Source: Vibrionales bacterium SWAT-3
GTDB taxonomy: Bacteria > Pseudomonadota > Gammaproteobacteria > Enterobacterales > Vibrionaceae
Length of the DNA stretch: 64,000 bases
NCBI GenBank assembly: GCA_000169995.1
Contig: AAZW01000006.1
Location: forward strand, 1-64,000
Reading direction: 5' to 3'
The notes under the pieces are model-generated. The model made no database searches and was not told where the DNA came from. It saw only the letters and a list, made by a program, of their open reading frames with translations. The position numbers were made by a program, and so were the translations under genes. Every line of letters starts with the position of its first letter. Position 1 is the first letter of the stretch. This document shows, piece after piece, positions 37,146-46,033 of this stretch.

Positions 37146-39194
37146 ATGAACGCTATTCGTAAAGTTTATCAATATGCTGAACCGAATCTAACCCTCGTAG
37201 GTTGGATGGGCTTTGTCGGTTTCCCTGTTTACTTTGTCGTGTGGGAGTATCTGTTCCCGCAGCCTTATGAAAATCTGACTCTCCGTCTATTATGCTCGGT
37301 GTTGTTCTTCGGTATCATTTTCCGTAAACACGTTCCGTTCGAATGGCGAAAGTATTTGCCTGCGTATTATCAAGTCGCGATTACGCTCTGTCTGCCATGT
37401 TTCTTCTTCTACATGTTGCTGATGAATAATTGGTCCAATGTTTGGGTCATGTCTTTCATGTCGGCAATATTCCTCCACATTCTTTTGGTTCATGTCACAG
37501 GAGTGATGTTTGCACAAACCTTTGCCGGAATAGGGATTGCGACCTTTTGCGCTTGGGTAGCACAAGGCTTCTATCTTGAGATAACCATGAACTGGACACA
37601 TGTGCCTATTTTCTTGTTTATCTATCTATTCGGTAATCTTTTCTATTTCCGTAATCAGGTGGAACACGAGAATAAGGTATCCCTAGCAAAATCTTTTGGT
37701 GCCGGTATTGCACACGAAATGAGAAATCCTCTTAGTGGCTTATTAACTTCTATTGATGTTATTCAATCGATACTGCCAAACCCAAAGAGTGGTGGCATCA
37801 AAGAGCCATATGCACTGAGCGCCGAAGAGTTAAAACAGCTGCGTGACGTGGGTGACGAGGCCATGGAAATCATCCATTCGGGCAACGAGACTATCGATCT
37901 GCTTTTAACGTCAATTGATGAGAATCGTGTATCTCGTTCAACCTTTAAAAAGCACTCTGCACAAGCGGTGATCCAATATTCAATCGACAGTTTTAACTAC
38001 AAGCGCGCGTCGGATAAATCAGCGATTTCTTTGGATGTACAAAGCGACTTTGACTTCTTAGGAAGCGACACTTTGTTGAAGTACGTGATGTACAACCTAT
38101 TCAAGAATGCGTTCCATCACCGTAGCCCAGAAGACTTTCATATTCATGTCACCATGAGTAGCGATGACGTTACTAATCAAATTGTGGTGACCGACAACGG
38201 GGCTGGCATTTCTAGTGATGCTATCCGTCGCATCTTCCAAGATTTCTATACGACCGGTAAATCAGGCAATTACGGGTTAGGCTTACCATTTTGTCAGAAG
38301 GTGATGCGTTCGTTTGGTGGTGAGATTAGATGCCAATCAGAGGTTGGCCAGTGGACTCAGTTTACGATGACGTTCCCGTCTTTAACGTCAAATTCAGTCA
38401 ATGAGATTAAGAGTGAATTGAGAAAGTTAAAGTCGGTATTGATGGTGAGTGATCAAACCGTCCTGAATAAGAAAATGACGGAAATGTCTCGATTTATGGG
38501 ATTTTACCTCACGACTTTGGATGTGGCATCAGCACTTAAAAACAAAGAGTATCAGTTCGAATTTGATTTGGTATTCGTCGACATGGAGAGTTTGGATTTG
38601 AGGGCAAGCAGCCTTGATAAGCTTGAGTCTTTGTTGTCGTTTACAGAAGCGCGAATTGTTTACTTGTATGAACATCATCCTATTCAACGGGTGAGGAACA
38701 TTTCATTTGAACCGATTTGGGTCGAAACTCAAGTATGGCTGCTGAACACCAAAGCAACGATTGACCGTTTATTGTTTGACTCGAATTACGTGATGCCCTC
38801 GGTGGCCGCTAAGCCGATTGAAAATGCAAATAAGCGTACCATTATGGTCGTGGACGATAATGAATCTTTGCGTCGTTTTACGGCGATGTTGTTGGAAAAA
38901 CAAGGCTTTGATGTGGTACAGAAAGAAGATGGCCAACAGGCATTAGACGCTCTAGATTCAGAGGCCATTGACTTGGTTTTGATGGATATTGAAATGCCCA
39001 TTATGGACGGCGTCGAAGCTTCTCGACTCATTAGAAGTGCGAATAAGCCTTACTCTTCGGTACCGATCATTGCACATACAGGGGACAGCTCGCCAGTCAC
39101 GTTAGACAAAATGGAGTCATCAGGAATGTCGGACTTTATTGTGAAACCAGCAGACAAGAACCGATTATTCGACAAGATTGCCCATTGGATATAG
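37146..39194 (+). CDS. cqsS: CqsS, hybrid sensor kinase for the CAI-1 autoinducer
   Basis: 682 residues. Six membrane helices fill residues 18-170, the CAI-1 binding module. The H-box SFGAGIAHEMRNPLSGL (His about 190), N-box MYNLFKNAFHH and G boxes VVTDNGAGIS and GNYGLGLPF follow. A C-terminal receiver domain (about 560-682) has MVVDDNESLRRF, phosphoacceptor Asp in LVLMDIEMPIMDG and Lys in SDFIVKPADK. In Vibrio, CqsS dephosphorylates the LuxU/LuxO relay when CAI-1 binds. The convergent neighbour encodes the CAI-1 synthase, as in V. cholerae. Confidence 0.95.
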   Translation: MNAIRKVYQYAEPNLTLVGWMGFVGFPVYFVVWEYLFPQPYENLTLRLLCSVLFFGIIFRKHVPFEWRKYLPAYYQVAITLCLPCFFFYMLLMNNWSNVWVMSFMSAIFLHILLVHVTGVMFAQTFAGIGIATFCAWVAQGFYLEITMNWTHVPIFLFIYLFGNLFYFRNQVEHENKVSLAKSFGAGIAHEMRNPLSGLLTSIDVIQSILPNPKSGGIKEPYALSAEELKQLRDVGDEAMEIIHSGNETIDLLLTSIDENRVSRSTFKKHSAQAVIQYSIDSFNYKRASDKSAISLDVQSDFDFLGSDTLLKYVMYNLFKNAFHHRSPEDFHIHVTMSSDDVTNQIVVTDNGAGISSDAIRRIFQDFYTTGKSGNYGLGLPFCQKVMRSFGGEIRCQSEVGQWTQFTMTFPSLTSNSVNEIKSELRKLKSVLMVSDQTVLNKKMTEMSRFMGFYLTTLDVASALKNKEYQFEFDLVFVDMESLDLRASSLDKLESLLSFTEARIVYLYEHHPIQRVRNISFEPIWVETQVWLLNTKATIDRLLFDSNYVMPSVAAKPIENANKRTIMVVDDNESLRRFTAMLLEKQGFDVVQKEDGQQALDALDSEAIDLVLMDIEMPIMDGVEASRLIRSANKPYSSVPIIAHTGDSSPVTLDKMESSGMSDFIVKPADKNRLFDKIAHWI

Positions 39195-39248
39195 TGGTTC
39201 TGCGCACAAGTGTGTTTGAGGCTTGAAGTAGCCCGAGTCAATTTAATG

Positions 39249-39277
39249 AAGAGCTCAGCGATAGGCTGGGCTCTTTT
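39249..39277 (+). terminator. Rho-independent terminator between cqsS and cqsA
   Basis: AAGAGCTCAGC/GCTGGGCTCTT (39249-39259 with 39265-39275, one mismatch) with TTTT. It ends cqsS; the A-rich left flank may also serve the converging cqsA. Confidence 0.8.
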
Positions 39278-39346
39278 AGTTTTGCGACATGATAGCGTCC
39301 ATTCCGTCCTGCCGTATTGTTGGTGATTAAATAAATGTAAGCAGAG

Positions 39347-40528
39347 TTATACGAACTCTAGTTCTGGATGATGGTATGCTTGGTGACAAACCGTGAGCAC
39401 ATGATCGATATCACTTGGTGTCATGTCTGCATTCACAGAGAAGCGGATGATGTTTTTGTTTTTGCCAGTTGCCGGGCGACAAAATACCGCACCGAACACA
39501 TCTCGTTCCTCTAAGAAATCACGCACACGTTCAGTATTTCTCTCGCTACCACACTCTAAAGCGATGATCTGAGATTTACTGCGGATGTTAAAGCCAATCT
39601 GTTTAAGTCCCGTAGTGAGTGATTTAGCACGTTTGAATAAGACTTCGCGCTTATCGTCAGAACTTTTAATGACTGCCAAGGTTTTCTCTAAGCGAGCGAC
39701 CTCTTGTGGTAATACGGTCGAGCTAAAAATCGCAGGGTAGGCGACAAAGGGCAGTGTCTCAGACAATTGTTTTGGGCCTAAGATCGCGCCAGCACGGTAC
39801 GCAAAAGTTTTGGCCAAGCTTACAGTAATGAAATCGACTTGGTTAGTGAGCCCAAGTGCTTCAACAAGGCCAGCACCTTTGGTGCCATGAGTCCCCAGAG
39901 AATGTGATTCATCAACCACGAGTGCACAATCAAACTCTTGCGCCATTTCGTAGATGTCGCGGAGTGGGGCAATCGTGCCAATGGTGCTATAGACCGAATC
40001 TACAACAATGATGCCAGAGCCATAGCGCTCAAGCTGCTTGCGCAGGTGGTTCATATTATTGTGCATAAACGGATGCGCACTCGCACCTGCGGCTCGAATA
40101 CCTTCCCATAACGACATGTGGGCAAAGAAATCAATATACACAGGAGCTTGTGGTGGACAGATAGTTTGCAGTAAGCCTATGTTCGCCGCCCAACCAGACT
40201 GAGAGAGCAAGCAGCTTTCCATTCCTATATAGCTCGCTAGCTCATTTTCAAAGGCGGGTTTTGAATCCTCGTCTTGCAAAAAGATAGCTGACATGACGAT
40301 GTTGTCATCATGTTCAGCAATCGCTTGCTGGTGGGCTTGTTGAATCTGTTTGTTGTGTGACAGCGCGAGGTAATCATTGCTTTGCATCACAACTGAATTG
40401 CGCCTAGGACGTTTACCCAGAACTAAGTGTGTTTGGCTTTCGTTCTGGGTAATGAGATCTTCAATATAATGGTTTAAGCGTTCTTCAATAAAGGAAGGTA
40501 GTGGTTTGTTTTTGGTTTTATCACTCAT
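39347..40528 (-). CDS. cqsA: CqsA, CAI-1 quorum-sensing autoinducer synthase
   Basis: 393-residue PLP-dependent enzyme of the alpha-oxoamine synthase family. It joins an acyl-CoA with S-adenosylmethionine or an aminobutyrate to begin CAI-1 (alpha-hydroxyketone) synthesis. Landmarks match V. cholerae CqsA closely: LQSNDYLAL-like MQSNDYLALS, LLSQSGWAANIGLLQTICPP, YIDFFAHMSLWEG, VVDESHSLGTHG and the Schiff-base Lys in VSLAKTFAYRAGAI, then VFGAVFCRPATGKNKNIIRFS. The start at 40528 (MSDKTKN) has AGAGAAT upstream; a Met five codons earlier is possible. Convergent with cqsS. Confidence 0.96.
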   Translation of the reverse strand: MSDKTKNKPLPSFIEERLNHYIEDLITQNESQTHLVLGKRPRRNSVVMQSNDYLALSHNKQIQQAHQQAIAEHDDNIVMSAIFLQDEDSKPAFENELASYIGMESCLLSQSGWAANIGLLQTICPPQAPVYIDFFAHMSLWEGIRAAGASAHPFMHNNMNHLRKQLERYGSGIIVVDSVYSTIGTIAPLRDIYEMAQEFDCALVVDESHSLGTHGTKGAGLVEALGLTNQVDFITVSLAKTFAYRAGAILGPKQLSETLPFVAYPAIFSSTVLPQEVARLEKTLAVIKSSDDKREVLFKRAKSLTTGLKQIGFNIRSKSQIIALECGSERNTERVRDFLEERDVFGAVFCRPATGKNKNIIRFSVNADMTPSDIDHVLTVCHQAYHHPELEFV

Positions 40529-40786
40529 AATTATTCTCTTCATATACGGGATAACGCCAGCGCTGACGGGTGTATATTGAAGACAAAAAATGAGGTGTCA
40601 TTAGCTAAGTTGCATAAATGGGCACACCCTTGCAAACTCAACATTTAAGGGTTTTAAGGTGAGTGGATTTCCTTACGGTAACGGGCTTTAGCCCCGTTCA
40701 AATCAGAGTAATAAACGTCTTTTTTATAACAAATAGCGATGAAGGGACTAAGAATCAAAGCTGTGAGAGAAAGCTCTGAGAAAACG

Positions 40787-42175
40787 CTAACCGGTCACAC
40801 ATTGATGGATAAGTTTAATCAAGTCATCCAATTGTTGCTTGGCTTCTCCCTCAAGTGAATAACCAAAATTGATGCGTAGACAGTTGCTGTAAAGATCAAG
40901 AGTGCTGAACAGATGACCAAGCTTGATATCAAGATTTTGAGACGCGACCGCTTTAGCAAATGCTTGTTGGTTTAGATTGGGTATCTGTAGCCAAAGCACC
41001 ATGCCACCCTGCGGGTTACTGATCTTCACATTTTGAGGAAGGTGTTGGGCTAAATAGCTGAGGTATTGCTGACGTAAAGAGAGGATTTGAGCACATCTTC
41101 TTCGAACGTGTTTTGCGTATTGACCAGATTCAATAAAGTCAGCGACAGCTAGCTGAGTAGGAAGGGCAACGCCGTAGCTTGCAGAAGAAAACTGCGCTTT
41201 GTACTCATCAATATACCTTCCTGGTAAGCACCACCCTAAACGATAGCTTGGTGATAAACTCTTCGAGACAGAACCACACCATAAAACATAACCACCTTTG
41301 TCATAGTATTTGGCAGGCAGTGGCGTGTGCGAAGAATAAGAGAGTTCTAGATACACATCATCTTCAATGATCGGCACTCGATATTCATTCGCCAATGCCG
41401 CCAATTTCTGTTTTTGGCTAGCAGACATATTGATCCCTTGTGGGTTCATATGCGAGGTACAGAAGATAGCGGCATCGACGCGTTTGCTTTTGAGATGTGT
41501 TTCTAACTGTTGTAGGTCTACACCGTCATCTAGAGATGGGATCTCGATGATCTTACGCGACATCTTGCCAAGTAACTCGAGTATTCCGTTGAAACATGGT
41601 GAGCTAATGGCAATGGTATCGCCTTCTTTGGTGCATGATTCAAGAGCGGCTTTTATTGCCGACATACAGCCAGCCGTGACCACCAGTTCGCCTGGTGAAA
41701 AATGCACATCAAGCTTTGCAAAGTGAGTGGACAATGCTTGTCGTAATATCGGCTCGCCTTGAGTATCAGGGTAATGGTTGAGCCTGTTACCCATGCGTTT
41801 TATCGAGCGACGGAAACTGCGTTCTAGTTCAACGACCGATTGCTCATCATTGGTGGTGCTAGAAACCCCTAAAGGCCCATTGATTGAGTTGTGAGTCGAT
41901 GAGGTTTGTCTCACTCTGGAAACTTTACTCTCAAACTGTGCCCATTCAGGTGTTGAGTGAGCTGGCTTATGAGGAGAAACAAAATACCCGGCTTGTGGTC
42001 GAGAGTGAATCCAGCCCTGTGACTCTAGCTCTTGGTAGCAACTTACTACGGTCGACATGCTAACGGCTTGTTGCTTAGCTAATTGACGAAGCGAAGGCAT
42101 ACGCCCACCTTCGGGTCTTTTTCCACTTTCAATCTCATTAATAAACTGATTCGCAAGTTTTCGGTAAATGCTCAT
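40787..42175 (-). CDS. MocR/PdxR-family regulator (GntR HTH fused to aminotransferase)
   Basis: About 462 residues. An N-terminal GntR winged helix (about 1-70) contains MPSLRQLAKQQAVSMSTVVSCYQELESQG in two parts. The aminotransferase-I fold follows, with PLP landmarks EDDVYLELSYS and GSVSKSLSPSYRLGW (Lys that binds PLP). These proteins use PLP or an amino-acid adduct as effector and usually bind direct repeats beside their own gene. The start at 42175 (MSIYRKLANQF) is preferred, because a longer frame from 42214 would overlap the operator-like direct repeats. Divergent from an EamA exporter, its probable target. Confidence 0.88.
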   Translation of the reverse strand: MSIYRKLANQFINEIESGKRPEGGRMPSLRQLAKQQAVSMSTVVSCYQELESQGWIHSRPQAGYFVSPHKPAHSTPEWAQFESKVSRVRQTSSTHNSINGPLGVSSTTNDEQSVVELERSFRRSIKRMGNRLNHYPDTQGEPILRQALSTHFAKLDVHFSPGELVVTAGCMSAIKAALESCTKEGDTIAISSPCFNGILELLGKMSRKIIEIPSLDDGVDLQQLETHLKSKRVDAAIFCTSHMNPQGINMSASQKQKLAALANEYRVPIIEDDVYLELSYSSHTPLPAKYYDKGGYVLWCGSVSKSLSPSYRLGWCLPGRYIDEYKAQFSSASYGVALPTQLAVADFIESGQYAKHVRRRCAQILSLRQQYLSYLAQHLPQNVKISNPQGGMVLWLQIPNLNQQAFAKAVASQNLDIKLGHLFSTLDLYSNCLRINFGYSLEGEAKQQLDDLIKLIHQCVTG

Positions 42176-42194
42176 GGTAACGGTTGTGGTTGAC

Positions 42195-42239
42195 TGTACT
42201 GGTTTTTGTTTCAAAAATTGTATCTGTACCCGTTTTGTT
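42195..42239. promoter_or_regulatory. Direct-repeat operator candidate for the MocR regulator
   Basis: TGTACTGGTTTTTGTT (42195-42210) and TGTACCCGTTTTGTT (42225-42239) repeat in the same orientation with starts 30 bp apart, about three helical turns. They lie between the MocR and EamA genes. MocR proteins such as GabR and PdxR bind spaced direct repeats. Confidence 0.6.
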
Positions 42240-42279
42240 GTTCAAGGGATACTTTTTTAAAACAAAAGAGGGGGACAGT

Positions 42280-43194
42280 ATGAAAAGAAATGATTTGTTG
42301 TTAGCGGTGTTGGTGATGGCAATTTGGGGATTCAATTTCTCGATGATCAAAATGGGCGTAACCAACGTTCATCCTTTGTTGGCAAAGGCCGCGCGTTTCT
42401 CGCTAGCCGTGATACCAGTGATATTCTTTGTCGCAAGGCCGAATGTCGCGTGGCGTTATCTCGTGAGTTATGGCTTTGTCTTTGGGGTTGGTATTTGGGG
42501 TATGGCATCATGGTCAATCACAGCAGGCCTCTCATCTGGGCTTTCCTCAGTATTGCTTTCAAGCAACGTGCTTATTGGAATGGCAGTTGGGGTATGGGTT
42601 TTCAAAGAAAATGCGTCGGTTCGTAAGTTAATTGGTGCGATGTTAGCCCTGTGTGCACTTGCAGTTTTAGTCTCAGCGGCGAAAGGGAATGTCACCGTTA
42701 ACGGCGTTATCTTGATTATGATTGCAGCGTGCAGTTGGACCTTAATGGGCGTCATTGTTAAGGCTTCTAAAACTAAGCAGGCGTTTGCGTTTAATGTGTG
42801 GGGAATGTTGTTTGCACCAGCGCCGTTGGTGTTGTTTGCTGTGATGTTGCACGGGGATCAAATCATTTGGCAGGGGATTGAACAATGGGATTGGAACACA
42901 ACGATTGCGGTGCTGTTTCAGGCTTATCCAACCACGCTATTTGGCTATTGGGTGTGGAACAAGTTGTTAATCCAATATCCACTAAGCACAACTGCTCCGT
43001 TAACCTTGCTGGTGCCAGTCTTCGCGCTGATCAGCGGATACTTTATGTACGACGAAGTGTTGTCACTCGCTCAAGTAGTGGCATCGGTGTTGTTCTTAAT
43101 CGGGATTGGTTTGATCGTTAAACCTGCAAAAGCGGTGAGTAGCGGCACATCCGGTGACAGAGAAGTGGAAAGAAAACTCGCTAAGCAATCATGA
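42280..43194 (+). CDS. EamA-family exporter
   Basis: 304 residues with ten membrane segments in two EamA repeats: LAVLVMAIWGFNFSMIKMG at the start and the second repeat from VILIMIAACSWTLMGVIVKAS. It resembles the E. coli EamA (YdeD) O-acetylserine/cysteine exporter group, but the substrate is not provable here. AGAGGGGGACA precedes the ATG at 42280. It is divergent from a PLP-binding MocR regulator, which fits export of an amino-acid-like compound. A basic tail after the last helix is variable. Confidence 0.88.
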   Translation: MKRNDLLLAVLVMAIWGFNFSMIKMGVTNVHPLLAKAARFSLAVIPVIFFVARPNVAWRYLVSYGFVFGVGIWGMASWSITAGLSSGLSSVLLSSNVLIGMAVGVWVFKENASVRKLIGAMLALCALAVLVSAAKGNVTVNGVILIMIAACSWTLMGVIVKASKTKQAFAFNVWGMLFAPAPLVLFAVMLHGDQIIWQGIEQWDWNTTIAVLFQAYPTTLFGYWVWNKLLIQYPLSTTAPLTLLVPVFALISGYFMYDEVLSLAQVVASVLFLIGIGLIVKPAKAVSSGTSGDREVERKLAKQS

Positions 43195-43276
43195 TGTCGT
43201 TTTCATTAACGAAGAGGGGTTTGAAGTAACCTTTATAGACGTTATACCCCGATGACCATGATGTTGAACTATGATT

Positions 43277-43302
43277 AAGCCTCGCAAGCGCGGAGCTTTT
43301 TT
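43277..43302 (+). terminator. Rho-independent terminator
   Basis: AAGC-CGC/GCG-GCTT stem (43277-43297, one internal mismatch pair) followed by a T-run. It ends the EamA gene. Confidence 0.7.
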
Positions 43303-43414
43303 ATGTTGGGATGAGTACATGAAATATGATCATTATCTAGGGTTCTCGATTTTCCTTCTAGTTACAAGGTGTTTTCTTGTTCTCTCTTTTAGATAATGAT
43401 TTGTCTTATTGTTA

Positions 43415-43429
43415 TGTTATATTGTAACA
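43415..43429. promoter_or_regulatory. Putative Zur box upstream of the aspartoacylase-like gene
   Basis: TGTTATATTGTAACA matches TGTTATA-N-TATAACA at 13 of 14 defined positions. It lies 45 bp before the ATG at 43475. Confidence 0.75.
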
Positions 43430-43474
43430 ATAACGCAAGGTAACTTGCACCTTCGATACTTGGAAATCAATTAC

Positions 43475-44347
43475 ATGGAAAACATCAAACAAGTCCTACT
43501 GGTCGCCGGAACTCACGGCAACGAACTCTCTGGAATTTACCTACATAAACTTATTAAAGAGCGCTTGTATGCCGCTGATCGTTCGACATTTTCTACCGAT
43601 TCAGTTATCGCAAACCCAAAAGCGGTAGATCAGAACGTAAGGTACCTAGACACGGATTTAAATCGTGAGTTTTCTCAGCTCAACAATGACGACACGCTAG
43701 GTTTAGCCGAGCATACCGTAGCTCGCCAGTTTGCAGAGCGATACGCAAGCAAAGAGCAGCAACTCATTATCGACCTACACAACACAACCAGCAATATGGG
43801 CGCGACACTGATCTTGCTTTCCAACGATGCTTTCTATCAAAAAATGGGCGCGTATGTGAAGCAGCGAATGCCGGAAGCGAATATTCTATTTGAAGATAGG
43901 AAACCATGGGACGAGCAGCCTTACCTTTGTACAACAGGGAAGTGCGGTGTAATGATTGAAGTGGGTGCTCAGGCACATGGTTCGCTTAAATTCGATACGC
44001 TTAAATTGATGAAGCAGATGCTGACCATGGTGCTTGATTATGTTGAGAAGCATAACCTCAATCAGCTGCAAGTATTAGAAGACTACGATGCGTTTTTCTA
44101 TGTTGAAGAAGTTAATGTTCCCCTTGGCCCAGACGGCATGCGTGTTGCTACGGTGCATCCTGCGATATGTGGTCGGGATTTCGAGGTCGTTAAGCAAGGA
44201 CAGCCGATATTGGCGACGTTCTTTGGCTATGATATTTATTGGGAACGTGAACAAGACATATACCCGCACTTTATCAACGAGAGTGCTTACGCTAAAGCTA
44301 ACATTGCGATGGCATTAGCAGAGAAACGATTGGTGTCGGTAAACTAA
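43475..44347 (+). CDS. Aspartoacylase-like zinc amidohydrolase
   Basis: 290 residues, M14-type fold. Strong resemblance to vertebrate and bacterial aspartoacylase, which removes acetate from N-acetylaspartate: zinc ligands His and Glu in LLVAGTHGNELSG, the DLNREFS substrate-binding segment, and the third ligand His in IIDLHNTTSNMGATLIL. VGIEVGPQ-like MIEVGAQAHG carries the catalytic Glu. The longer frame upstream begins inside the Zur-type box, so the ATG at 43475 is preferred. It converges on the COG0523 cluster. A zinc enzyme under Zur control is unusual, and a nutrient-scavenging role is possible. Confidence 0.88.
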   Translation: MENIKQVLLVAGTHGNELSGIYLHKLIKERLYAADRSTFSTDSVIANPKAVDQNVRYLDTDLNREFSQLNNDDTLGLAEHTVARQFAERYASKEQQLIIDLHNTTSNMGATLILLSNDAFYQKMGAYVKQRMPEANILFEDRKPWDEQPYLCTTGKCGVMIEVGAQAHGSLKFDTLKLMKQMLTMVLDYVEKHNLNQLQVLEDYDAFFYVEEVNVPLGPDGMRVATVHPAICGRDFEVVKQGQPILATFFGYDIYWEREQDIYPHFINESAYAKANIAMALAEKRLVSVN

Positions 44348-44373
44348 CGTAGTGATGTTTACTCCAATGTCTA

Positions 44374-44407
44374 CAAAGCCCTATGAATGTTCTATTTCAT
44401 AGGGCTT
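44374..44407. terminator. Bidirectional terminator
   Basis: AAAGCCCTATGAA/TTCATAGGGCTTT (44374-44386 with 44395-44407), a perfect 13-bp stem with A/T flanks. It separates the converging aspartoacylase-like and COG0523 genes. Confidence 0.9.
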
Positions 44408-44433
44408 TAGTTTTAATTATCGATGGATCGAAC

Positions 44434-45447
44434 TTAGTTAACAAGACAATCTAGAAGCTGGCTTTCCAGATCACTCTCTATGTCCTGACCAATTACTTCA
44501 ATTCTGGTTTCACTGCACTCATCGAGTTCTGATTCGGTCAAACCATCCTCTGTTAAGTTGTAGCCAAAGATACCATTTGGAGTAATGAACACCGCCTTCA
44601 TACGCTCAACTTTTAAGCCGACTAGAAAGTGTCGCAAACGCTGGTGGTCAAACAGTTTATTGGCTGCAAATCGCCAGCCAATACTCTCGAAGCCTTCACC
44701 TTGGTTGGTTGCTTTGAGCATGCCACTTTCTGGCATCGGTAGTTCAGACGCAAGTGGCTTATCTTGTTTGTGAGCATGGTGGTGATGGTGCCCATGAGCT
44801 TGGTGATGATAAAAACTACTGCTTCCATCAAACTCGTCGTATGGGATCTTACCGTGATGAGCAAAGATCAGCTTAGTATCTGGGTGACAAATCTGAGCAA
44901 CATACTCGGCAAGCTTTTCGGCATCCCCCTTGTTATAAAGGTCTACTTTATTGCCGACGATCGTATCCGCAATGGTAATTTGTTGGTTGAAAGTATCGTG
45001 GTCAGAATAACGAGTATCAGACAGCTTGCGAGCATCTACCAAGGTGATGTTCTTTTGCAGTGATAGCACTTTACGATAATGTTCAGAAGATAATACTTCT
45101 AACACTTCTTTAGGGTGGCCAAGCCCAGTAGGCTCAATCAGTAAGCGGTCTGGCTTCGCCTCAGAAAGCAACTGATTGAGTGCTATCTGCATCGGTAATC
45201 CCGCTGCACAGCACATGCAGCCGCCGGGTACTTCGCGAATAAAAACTTGCTGTTGTTTGGTTTGATTGCCTTCGAATAAACTTCCATCAACACCAATTTC
45301 ACCAAACTCATTCACCAAAATAGCCCAATTCTCATCGGCTGGTTTGTGCTTCATTAAGTTAAGAATCGCAGAGGTTTTTCCTACTCCGAGAAACCCAGTA
45401 ATAATGTTGGTCGGAATCCCAAGCAAGGGGGATTTATTAGAGTTCAT
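44434..45447 (-). CDS. COG0523 (CobW/ZigA-like) GTP-dependent zinc metallochaperone
   Basis: 337-residue G3E-family GTPase. It has Walker A GFLGVGKTS near residue 20, the diagnostic metal motif GGCMCC (C-x-C-C), Walker B/switch LIEPTGLGHP, and GNKVDLY for guanine recognition. A His-rich loop (HHQAHGHHHHHAHK) links the GTPase to the C-terminal CobW domain. Such proteins deliver zinc to client enzymes during zinc starvation. Its start overlaps the gamma-carbonic anhydrase gene by 11 bp, so the two are translationally coupled. It is the last gene of the Zur-like regulator cluster. Confidence 0.92.
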   Translation of the reverse strand: MNSNKSPLLGIPTNIITGFLGVGKTSAILNLMKHKPADENWAILVNEFGEIGVDGSLFEGNQTKQQQVFIREVPGGCMCCAAGLPMQIALNQLLSEAKPDRLLIEPTGLGHPKEVLEVLSSEHYRKVLSLQKNITLVDARKLSDTRYSDHDTFNQQITIADTIVGNKVDLYNKGDAEKLAEYVAQICHPDTKLIFAHHGKIPYDEFDGSSSFYHHQAHGHHHHHAHKQDKPLASELPMPESGMLKATNQGEGFESIGWRFAANKLFDHQRLRHFLVGLKVERMKAVFITPNGIFGYNLTEDGLTESELDECSETRIEVIGQDIESDLESQLLDCLVN

Positions 45448-45997
45448 TAGCAATCCTTCTATAGCCTTGAACAAGAGTATGGTTGGCAGAGACAACCGAT
45501 TCTGAAAACGCCGAGTATTCAGGCGGTACTTTTGAAATGCTGTTTAGATCAAAGCCTGAACCTATGTTAGTCATCGGTGGTACATGAAAATTCTTAGGAA
45601 GGTCGAGTCCGTCCACTACGCAGTTATGACGAATCACGCAACCTTTACCAATGACTGCATTGAAAACGACAGAGTTGAAGCCGATAAAGACATCGTCACT
45701 GACTTCACAAGGCCCATGGATAATGGAGCGGTGGGCGATAGAGGAGCGTTCTCCTATGGTTACCGCAGCACCGGCCTTCGAATGGATAACCACACCATCT
45801 TGAATATTGGTGTCGCGCTTAATCACGATAGCTTCCATATCGCCGTGTTCATTAACCTCATCGGCACGTATCACGGCATAAGGACCAATGAACACGTTGT
45901 CTTCAATGATGACCTTGCCACAAATAATGGCTGTTGGATCAATGAAGGCGGTTTCCGATACGTTTGGCATATGACCGTTAGGGTTTCTTCTTAACAT
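45437..45997 (-). CDS. Gamma-class carbonic anhydrase family protein
   Basis: 186 residues forming a left-handed beta-helix of hexapeptide repeats (VIIEDNVFIGPYAVIRAD to VFIGFNSVVFNAVIGKGCVIRHN, in parts). Candidate metal ligands are the His residues in GVVIHSKAG, SIAHRSIIHG and the neighbouring turns. Gamma-class enzymes can use iron or cobalt instead of zinc, which fits a zinc-sparing substitute for the zinc-dependent beta or alpha enzymes. It lies between the dihydroorotase and COG0523 genes in one operon. The same grouping is known for Zur regulons of Pseudomonas. Confidence 0.9.
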   Translation of the reverse strand: MLRRNPNGHMPNVSETAFIDPTAIICGKVIIEDNVFIGPYAVIRADEVNEHGDMEAIVIKRDTNIQDGVVIHSKAGAAVTIGERSSIAHRSIIHGPCEVSDDVFIGFNSVVFNAVIGKGCVIRHNCVVDGLDLPKNFHVPPMTNIGSGFDLNSISKVPPEYSAFSESVVSANHTLVQGYRRIANEL

Positions 45998-46033
45998 ATT
46001 GATTTCTTTTTATTGATGGTAATAACTGCTGAA

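Noticed and set aside
37146..40528. Defence or phage island near cqsS/cqsA
   Set aside because: No integrase, restriction, toxin-antitoxin or phage gene is present; the locus is the standard Vibrio quorum-sensing arrangement.
40680..40698. AACGGG/CCCGTT hairpin between cqsA and the MocR gene
   Set aside because: Short stem without a following U-run; not convincing as a terminator or riboswitch.
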